Source: Climacium dendroides (lineage: Eukaryota > Streptophyta > Bryopsida > Hypnales > Climaciaceae). From it: a stretch of 64,000 nucleotides of DNA. Location of the stretch: assembly GCA_950106755.1 (NCBI GenBank), contig OX467088.1:11082001-11146000 (forward strand), given 5' to 3'. The notes under the pieces were generated by a model. It saw only the letters and a program-made list of their open reading frames with translations, was not told the origin of the DNA and did not search any database. Positions 55,700 to 64,000 of this stretch are shown in pieces. The translations under genes were made by a program, and so were the position numbers. How positions within the stretch are numbered: the first letter of the stretch is position 1; every line of letters begins with the position of its first letter.

Positions 55700-58520
55700 C
55701 AAGGTAAATTGACATTGTTGAATTTTATAAATCTTCCGTACAATAACAAATGTGAAAATGGAGAGAGTAATTGAAAATTTGTTTTTAATGGTCATATTTG
55801 TTATATTGAGACTTTTGGTAGTCTCATTTTTATCCTTGACTCGAAGATAAATCATAATAACTATTCAATTTTAAGACTGTTTGGTAAGTTGAAGATAAAT
55901 CATAATAACTATTCAATTTTAAGACTATTTGGTAAGTTGAGATTTCAATGTATTGATATATATAAAAACCTTTGATTTCCCAAAGGTTGCAGGCTCATCT
56001 TATCCTCGACTCGAGGATAAATCACTATAATTGTTTTAGGGTTGTAGTCTCAAAATGTGCAGATTGTCTCATTTTAACGAATAAGGCCATTTTAGACAAA
56101 TTATTAATTTGTTATGAAATTTTGAAGTGTGCTACCCAATTGGCCTCAAAGAGTCTCTACACTACTTCAAAACCAACAAAAAATGTATCCATAATGGTCA
56201 TATTATTTGCCTATTGAAATCACAATATTTCCTAACGTGGCCACAACATGAAAGGTCTAATTTAAGAGTCACTTATGTGATGATTTTATACTCAAAAGGT
56301 GGAAGTTCCCATTGCAATCACTATCGTTTGAAAATTGGCAAGCAACTTCCCCCCTCTCTTCCTTCCCTTAGAAAATCGACAACCATAGTTCAAATTAAAG
56401 AAAAAGAAGACTTCCTTTCTTGCCATTGATCCACAATGAAGAAGAAATTGGGAGCCATTGATTTGCAATGATCATAGCCATTGGTGTGCGTTACTAGAAT
56501 TACTAGGATTATACGAAATTGGAGTAGACAACTACCAAGAGAAAGATACTTTGTGCCAAATACCTCCTATGAGCTCATTGTGCGTTGGAGTAGAAGTGTT
56601 TTATGCATCGTGCGTCAAGTTCTAGTTGACAACATGCAATAATATGTTGCAACCTTTTGAATGAACACAATTTCTTCTATCTTTTTGTTCTTTCAACATG
56701 TTGCTTTGAACATGCTTTTGCTTTGAGAATAATTAGGCATGTTGTTGTTTCAATGTGGTGTTTTAGTGCTATCGGTGCTTTTTTATTTTTTATTTTTTGT
56801 TGTATGGGATTTCGAGGGACATCAAAGTTTTGTAATGCTGGAGAGTCATGCTTAGTGCATTTGAATTTAGGATTTTGTCCTCAACAACAAGTTTGATCTA
56901 CTAGTTTTGACAAATTCATAATGCTTTGAGTGACTACATCTTAATCTTTGTTGTGTCTTCAATGATCAATCAATTGTATTTGAGGTTTGTTATTTTCATT
57001 GTGGTGTTGTTGGTTTAGTACAATGTTGTACTTGGTGGTGAATGATTGGATGCATTCGAACAATAGAAAGTCATAATCATATTCATTTTAATAAATTAAT
57101 TCTGAAGAATTATTTGTTGGGTGGCTTCAAGGTATTTTGAAGGGAAGATCTTGGTGCATTCTAATGTATTTGTCCTAGAATCTCAATACTTTAGGTGTTG
57201 TAGGTATGATTTGGATTCTGTGAGGTAGGATTAGAGTTGGTTTGTGTTTTGTTGGGATCAAATAATGAATCTAGAGCCCCCTATTTTGTCAATAGTATTG
57301 ATATATTTGTAGTTAATGCTTCTTCAAAAATGGCACCGCCCTCATTGCAAGCCATAAAGGAAATAGCTTGTATAGCAAAATGGTCCAAATAGAAAACAAA
57401 GGGGACTCCCAAATATAAGGAGATTCAAATGCTCTACATGCAACAACATGCAAGCAAACTCCACTTAAAAAATCTAATTACCCAAAAAACACCAAGAAAA
57501 TTAGCTCTTGTACCACCCAAACAATTGGATCTCAATTGGATCTCCCTTAAAATATTATATATAGATTTGTTTTTCAAATCAAATGTTCTATTTTTTGCAA
57601 ATACTATTGTAGGTGATTCTAGGCAACAACTCAACGATATCATTCTCATCAATGATATTTCTCAAAAAAGTATACAAACTTGCTTGGTTCCATGTACATT
57701 TCGATGGTGTATGCTAATTGGAACATGACAAATAGTTTCTTAGTCTAGTTAAGGGCTATGAAACACATCTTGTTTTTTATGTAGTGTGTCAAAACAATTA
57801 TAAGTTTTGTTTTGTTTTACAAACCTTTTCTTCAACACATATTGTACATATTTGATTTTGTTGTTGTGCTTTTAGTGGTTTGCCACATACCAATTGATAA
57901 TGGTGTTGGAAGTTTAGGTGACATTTGGGTGAGTTAATGGTGTGCCACATAGCAGTTGATGATGTATGTTTTTGAAATACATAATATTGTTGGAAGTTTA
58001 GGTGACACTTTGGTTTTAGAAGTGGTGGGGTGAATTGATGGAAATGCTTTCCCTCCAATGACAACATGCCACATATATAAGGATTATTTACTGGTTTGCT
58101 TTCAAATGGCTTTGGTACATCATTATTTGTTCAAAAGTGGCAATAATTGCCATCCCCATTGTCACCAAGCACTCCATCGCCATCATCTATCACATAAATT
58201 GTCTCCACTAATTTAAACTAATGGAGCCCAAATTTCATTCTTTGAAAAAAAGTTTGCCATGGGTTGATGTAAGATGTTGATGGATCATTCCCTAGGGTGT
58301 TTGTGATGGGTCTTCTATCTATCATAGGTTGATTTACCTTAGATGAACAAAACGGTCACATACAAAGCTCCAAAATTTTGAAAAAACTAAAATTTAATTG
58401 AACTTAATTTTCATTAATTCTTAAAAGTGCTCGCCATACTACTTCATCCAATTTTGATTAATTATTTGGCATGAATTGCTGACCTGAATAGTTGGGTATG
58501 ATATCTCATTTTTTCATACA
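55700..58520. repeat. Second copy of the dispersed repeat of 41.5-42.7 kb, with internal insertion
   Basis: Both edges match the copy at 41.5-42.7 kb, while roughly 56.35-58.2 kb has no counterpart there. The extra part has only short ORFs (for example 57429-57728, about 100 codons, low confidence) and no recognised domain. It could be a nested, degraded element. Confidence 0.5.
55843..55938. repeat. 48-bp tandem duplication
   Basis: The unit starting GAAGATAAATCATAATAAC at 55843 is repeated from 55891 with one difference (ACTGTTT versus ACTATTT). A partial, more diverged third piece occurs at 56010-56040. Confidence 0.95.
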
Positions 58521-58792
58521 GCACTAAATTGTTAGAGCATCTACTATGCAAACAAGAATTTGGCCCTCCAAATAAACTTCTAAGAACATCCCCACGGCAG
58601 CATGCTATGGAGGCAAACTTGTTGAATTGACATGGCTAGCACACAAAGCTCAAAAAAACGCCCAACCACTTTATATTTTGAAAAGTGTCCAAGCAAATGG
58701 CAAGTGCTGGGTGTAAAGTAGTCTGCTCTAAAAGCAAGTGGCCTCTTCAAATCACCCCTATATATAGGTCTGAAATGGATAGTAGGTGGTCC

Positions 58793-59700
58793 TTAACCCC
58801 TAAAGGACCATTGTCCCTTCGGGGACAAATTGGATTTCGGGCAGGTACCTACGCGCTGAAATTTTGTCATGATTTTTAAAAACTTTTTTTGAAGATAGAA
58901 CAACTGATGAGCTTCGTGGGAATATAATTTTTTTCACATTCAATGCCCGGAAACAAAAGTTATGACCAAATAAGCTCAAAATAGGGGACGGGGGGCAGTC
59001 CGGGCAGAAAAAAATGTTCGTAAAATTTTTAATTTTTAATTTTTTTCTCTCTTGTAGATTATATTTTTGTCTACATGGGGAGCTTTGATTCATTTCATTT
59101 GGACTTATTATGAGAAAGTTATGGACAATCTTGTTTTTCGGGTAGTTAGAGCATCTTCCTGAAAAAATAACTTATAGAATTCATTTCTGAATACAATTTT
59201 TCTGAAGAAAATTTTTTCCACGATTTTGTTTCCTTGCTAAAACAATCTCACCATTGGGATTAATGCATTTTAATTCCATATTAAAGATATTAATACTTTA
59301 GATTTCCTTCTTTCTCATACCTACTTCTACTTAATAATTTTTTTAAGCATGAAAATTAATAACTTTTTTTCCCCTTAACTCTCAACTCAATTTCACACAA
59401 TAAGGATTTAAAGTTCAAAACTCTGTAGTGCAAAAAATTTAAGTTAAAGTTCAAAGTCAAATAGTCCAGTCCCACAAGGTGCTGAAAAATTGTTTTTTTT
59501 ACTTTAAATACAAATATCTTTTAATCTATGCGATCAAAATTTCTGAAATTTTTTCCACACATTTCCATACTAGTAAGGTATAAGATCCTACGGTTGGATG
59601 TGCAAAAAAAATAATTTCAAATTTTTTTACTCTTTGCTACAGAAATGACAGTTTTGAGTGTTTTTTGGCAAAAATAAGGCCTTGGTCCTTTAGGGGTTAA
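58793..59700. mobile_element. TTAA-flanked inverted-repeat element, 908 bp
   Basis: Perfect 18-bp terminal inverted repeats: TTAACCCCTAAAGGACCA at 58793-58810 and its exact complement at 59683-59700. TTAA is the outermost tetramer at both ends and fits a palindromic target duplication. The interior is non-coding and colinear with the other family members. The intact ends suggest this is the youngest copy. Confidence 0.8.
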
Positions 59701-59709
59701 ATGGACCTC

Positions 59710-60700
59710 TCAAGCCATTGAGAGAATCGAGAGAAAAGCATCATTTATTGCAAGAGTCAATTGTTGGCCTTCATTTACTCAAATCACTTTAGAAGTTGCA
59801 AGTGGTCGGATTTTGGAAGACCTAGGGGTTACAAATAGGTGCCTACAATATTTTTTTTGTTTAATTCATAAGTAATTCAAAAATGATTCAAAAAAATATG
59901 AAACCACTTGTGTGACGTTCCGCATCCATTTTTCTTTCTTAAAAAAAATGATCCAAAATTATTTCTATTCATAAAAACCTTTGGAAAAAGTGGACCAGCC
60001 CTTAAATGGTCGCTTTAATCGGATCAAATACTAATTTCGAATATGATCTGACATGTAATGCCCGTAGGACCCAATGAAATAGCCTGAGGAAGAAGGTGAC
60101 CGTCATTAGACGTCATTGCAGGCTTGACTGATGAGGCAAAGAAAAAAATTTGGTGACTATGCTTGCCCCTTCATAAGGTAGACCATCCCATTACCATTTG
60201 CAACCCAATTCGATCAATAGGCCAGTCTAATTCCGTCACCTATTTTTGGCCCTCATTTTATGATAAAATTAGAGAATACTATAACAAAATCAAGGATTTT
60301 ATGACAACAAGGGATAACGTGTCACTCCATTAATAAAGAATATCTGGTACTTGATTAGGTGGTTTTAGGTTGTTTATGGGGTGTTTATGGCTCTAATCTA
60401 AGGGGAGTTTTGTAATTTCAGGACTTACCACTTCAAAAATTCACGAAAATTACAAATTTGATCGGAAAATTATAATTCCACTTGGGTTTGAATCATGAAA
60501 CAAACACACACCTCTGAAAAATATGTGCCCCTCTTGGAATTGACCCTAAAATGTCCAAAATCCAAATCAGGGTGAGAATAGACTTGTCTACCTTAGTGTG
60601 TGCACTTAACTGTTTTTTTGTGGGGCAAACACGCGCTGGTTGCACAAGAAGGCCACACAACAAAGTCCCTTGGCGTGCTTCTCTGACGCCCCAACTGTGG
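59710..60700. other. Intergenic, no gene recognised
   Basis: No recognised feature; short chance ORFs only. Confidence 0.5.
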
Positions 60701-60718
60701 GGATGCTTTGACTTTTCA

Positions 60719-60976
60719 CTACACAAAATAGTTAAATTAGGTTGCCTTAACAATTAGGTTGCCTTACTCATGAAAGTTACCTTGTGAGTCGCCACTTGTC
60801 CAGATGGAGGCACAAGCAATTCTCTAAACCCAAGCCATGAACCAGTGCACCAACCCATGCAACACACATAGTTCCTACACTACTGCATCCTTTTATAGTA
60901 ATTGTACATATTTTATATAGTGTAGAATGTAAAAAAAAATTAGTGTGAGGCAACCTAATTTCACTATTTTGTGTAG
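60719..60976. mobile_element. MITE copy 1, 258 bp
   Basis: 29-bp terminal inverted repeats at 60719-60747 and 60948-60976 differ at one position. The left begins CTACACAAAATAGTTAAATT and ends GGTTGCCT. The interior is non-coding. A second copy is nested at 45702-45937. Superfamily is unclear because no clean target duplication is visible. Confidence 0.8.
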
Positions 60977-60979
60977 GTC

Positions 60980-62785
60980 AAAAGTTAAATTTCTAAATTA
61001 CAAATCATCCAAAAGTTAAAAATGTCCATTTGGAGGGCCAAATTCCGGTCTGCATTGCAGATGCTCTTACAGGCAATGTCAGCAAGTCCCATATATTTCA
61101 CCTCTCTTTGGGGCAGTTGGTCTGTAGCATTACTTTTAGGTGTTAAGTTAGTAACTTACTACTCACTAAGATTCCTCTGATAAGTGCCCGTGCAGATTAT
61201 TTGAATCAATCCGTCCCCGCCTCTCTGACTGGCATGAAATAAATAAATAAAACATACCTGAGCTGTCAGAAACGTATATTTGAGAGAGATAATTAGAATA
61301 CTTCACTGGGTACATACATGGGTACATCAAAATTCGTTCATTTAAGCTTAGGGTTTACACTAGGGTTGGACCAAAGGCCCTCTTGAATTATCAAAACTGG
61401 GGTTGGTGGAGAGATTGGCGTGGTTCAAGTTGGGTTTACACTTTCAAGAACACTGAATTCGTAATTTTTGCACTTGGCCAAGTGCATTAATCAAACACTA
61501 CAAAAAACGCATTTTTTTCAATATTCATAAATGTGGTATACCAATTCTAGAAGTGGGTTAAGCCCTTTTTAAAAAAAAAATTGTACATTATAATTGAATC
61601 ATTTCTATTGCACATAGTATGCTATAATTGACCATGGCCTATGTCATTTTTTATGGATGAGAAGTCTACTTGGAATCCTACATGGCCAAAGCAAATAATG
61701 TTTTACTGGTTTCTAGGATCTTTTTTCTTGACCACCTCTTTGAGGTAGGTCTAGTGGATTTCTAGGAAACCATCGCACGCTAAAAACTCACAACCATAGA
61801 TTTTATCTATTTAATTGATCTTGTGATTGAAAATGTTAAATTTAATAATAAATATGGCTAAGCTATGGTCTCTCTTGGATTTATACCAGGACCATGCAAA
61901 GTACAATTACTATTTTCTATCTTGGGCTTTTGCTTTGCATGGTCACATAACTCACATCTAACAAACCTTAGAATGCTTCTAGTCCTTGGTCTGGTCTTGG
62001 TGTAAACCAACCCTTAAGGTAGGTACTTCCTAAACCACCATTGTTTTTGCTAAAGTGCCTAATTATTATTAATTATTAGACTAGTAAAATTTTCATATTT
62101 TTTGTTGGCATGTGAAAGAAGGTTCCAATGCACCAAAGAATATCACATTTGGATATTGTATACAAATGTTATAAAGGGTCACAGTTTTTCAATTTAGGAG
62201 ATGTACATAGGGTAATGATGGTGGTTTTGGATCAATGGTATATTTGGAGGGTCCACCTTAGATGTCATAATTCATTACTAGTTTTTTTGCGTAGTATTTC
62301 TTGTGTTTTTTCATTGTATATCAAACAATCAATTCACCAACCGATTTATTTCATTTCCAATTTTTCTATAGCAAGTTGATATTTTAATCCACTCCTTGAA
62401 TTCATTTTGACCAATCTAAAGTATAATTTCTTACAAATGGAGGTCAAGCAAAGGGTTAAGTAAATGTGGTCGCCTTAGATGAAAGTAGTAACGACCATCC
62501 AAAAATTGTAAAAAGCAAATTGGATGAAGGCTTGACTTATTTTAATTCTATTTTAAAATTGGCTATTTTTTATTTTTTGGTTGCTTAACTATTTTTTGTG
62601 CTAGACCAAAAGTTGCCTAAATTGTTGTTAGGAAGCTATAGTACATGTGAAGAGGTAAGAGGTAGAATGATCAATGTGGGATATGTAATGGCATATAAAA
62701 AAAACTCCCAACCTTGCTAAATCTGATCTATAACCTTTGGTTGGAGTCTCCCAACACCAAAATCTCATTTGTTTTTGTTGTTGCA
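60980..62785. other. Intergenic, no gene recognised
   Basis: No gene is seen. CACTACAAAAAACGCATTTT at 61497 could be a lone CACTA-type terminus. The stretch 62540-62650 shares words with 43.0-43.13 kb just outside the pogo-like element (AAAANTNGCCTAA, TAGGAAGCTAT), so the transposon landed in a dispersed repeat. Confidence 0.4.
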
Positions 62786-62791
62786 AATATT

Positions 62792-63701
62792 TTAATCCAC
62801 GAAGGACCAAACTGTATTTTTTTGACAACACAACTACTTTGTGCAACTCACTACTAACAAAATTTTCATTTTTTTTCTCTGAAATTTTCATACAACATAT
62901 AGTCAAAGAGTGGCTTTAAGGCACAACAATTTCCATAACTTTTGACTACTTGGTTAAAAAGTTATTGTATGGTATATAGTTTTCATTGTTCTCTAAGCAC
63001 CTCTAAAAATTGATTTTCTCAAGAAATAAAAATCTCAACTTGCCTTCCTAAATTTGTATATATGTAGAAAGTTTTGAATTATTTCATTTTGATTGACAAG
63101 ATGAAAGTTATGAGGAGTTTCAAGTTGAAGGTAGATATGAATTCTCTATGCTAATATAAACTTTGAAATTTGAAGTCTTTAGTTAACTCTTGGATTTTCA
63201 ATATTTTAAAAATAAAATAAAATCACTAGATGTAGATTGTTATCGTATTACAACCATTGAGATTGAAATTTTTCAATTCTACAACTAAATTCTTAACAAT
63301 TTACTATTTTGAATCATACTCTACTTCTTTCTATTTATTAATTTTTCAAGTATGAATATAAAGCATTTTTGTTGAAATATTTTATATATATTTCCAATTT
63401 TTTTTCAACATATTTTGGAGTATAAAAAGTTAGAGGATCTACACATTTTTGTGTAAAAAGTTTACAAGATGAAATCTAACCATGGAAAGAATTAAAAACA
63501 TTTGAAATCCAAGTGATGGTCTTGCAATTGGTAAGGTTTCTTGAAAATTTTAATAGAGTGTACTTTAACAAGTTAACTAAAGGATCCTAAAGTTGAATTT
63601 GTTGATGAATGAATACAAATGAAGATTTTAGCCTTGCTTTGGATTTGAGTACTTTTAAGCAGTTTTGGCCTAAAAAATGCCAAAATTTCTTTAGGGATTA
63701 A
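62792..63701. mobile_element. TTAA-flanked inverted-repeat element, 910 bp
   Basis: The left end is TTAATCCACGAAGGACCA (62792) and the right end is TTTCTTTAGGGATTAA (to 63701). The length is within 2 bp of the intact copy at 58793-59700. The interior shares ordered blocks with the other copies (AAAGTTATGAG, TGTAGATTGTT, CCATTGRGATTGAAATTTTTCAATT). The ends are more diverged, so it is an older insertion. Confidence 0.6.
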
Positions 63702-63736
63702 AGAAAGTAAAAATTTCCAAGTTAGACTCAAAAAAG

Positions 63737-63844
63737 TCAAATTTCCTTAACATATGTATTGTACAACTATGCAAAGGACTTTTTTTAATCCCTAAAGGAA
63801 TTTGCCAACTTTGCATAGTTGTATATATTTTAAGGAAATTTGAT
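63737..63844. repeat. Imperfect inverted repeat, arms about 38 bp
   Basis: TCAAATTTCCTTAACATATG...ACAACTATGCAAAG at 63737-63776 pairs with CTTTGCATAGTTGTATATA...AAGGAAATTTGA at about 63806-63844. The loop contains TTAATCCCTAAAGGA, the start of another TTAA-type terminus at 63785. Sequence after 63900 resembles the left part of the 62792 copy, so a further family member runs off the window. Confidence 0.65.
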
Positions 63845-64000
63845 TTTTTATGTATAAATAAGGCCCGATATTGTGCTCACAACACATTCATTATTTTTAA
63901 CTTGACTATAAAAGCTTGATACCTAAAACACCAAACTACATTTTTAGGCAACATAGCCATTTGGGGGAGCTCACTATAAATGGAATTTTTTAATTTTTTC

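Overview
The window is nuclear DNA from a land plant with a large, repeat-rich genome. Three intron-containing genes sit in about 55 kb of AT-rich repetitive sequence. The evidence for a plant is an EF-1alpha gene with the plant-typical 5'UTR intron, a plasma-membrane syntaxin of the plant SYP1 class, an organelle-type RuvX/YqgF nuclease with an N-terminal extension, plant-style Ty3/gypsy and CACTA-like remnants, and telomere-like AAACCCT words. The low gene density and repeat load would suit a gymnosperm or fern, but the species cannot be fixed from this sequence.

Layout. 1-8.2 kb: remains of Ty3/gypsy-type elements on the minus strand, namely a truncated element (LTR-like end, tRNA-Asp-type primer site, gag plus protease) with seven stops, and a second accessory ORF broken by a frameshift and stops. 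8.2-25 kb: no convincing gene. This part holds tandem and degenerate repeats, a tRNA-derived SINE, a 200-N assembly gap, and a CACTA-like end with hairpin-forming units. 25.8-28.3 kb: EF-1alpha (minus) with a 15-bp tandem array in its promoter. 28.3-33.8 kb: dispersed repeats. 33.85-36.85 kb: a six-exon RuvX/YqgF gene (minus) assembled here from small exons. It has a probable GC-AG intron and a foldback element in intron 5. 38.2-40.6 kb: a TTAA-flanked inverted-repeat element. 43.14-47.62 kb: a complete pogo/Tc1-mariner-class transposon with 24-bp terminal inverted repeats, TA duplications and a three-exon transposase that is broken only in its 5' part. A small MITE is nested in its second intron. 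50.6-52.6 kb: a two-exon syntaxin gene (minus). 53.6-64 kb: further repeats, including two more TTAA elements of about 909 bp and a second copy of the nested MITE.

The three host genes have no obvious shared pathway (translation elongation, organellar nucleic-acid metabolism, membrane fusion). All three lie on the minus strand, have GC-richer exons than their surroundings and have compact introns (about 0.1-1 kb). The most interesting layer is the mobile-element layer: a structurally complete pogo-like transposon, a TTAA-target family resembling piggyBac, and a small MITE family that gives a nesting order. All exon joins and motif calls were made by reading the sequence by eye. No database search was run.
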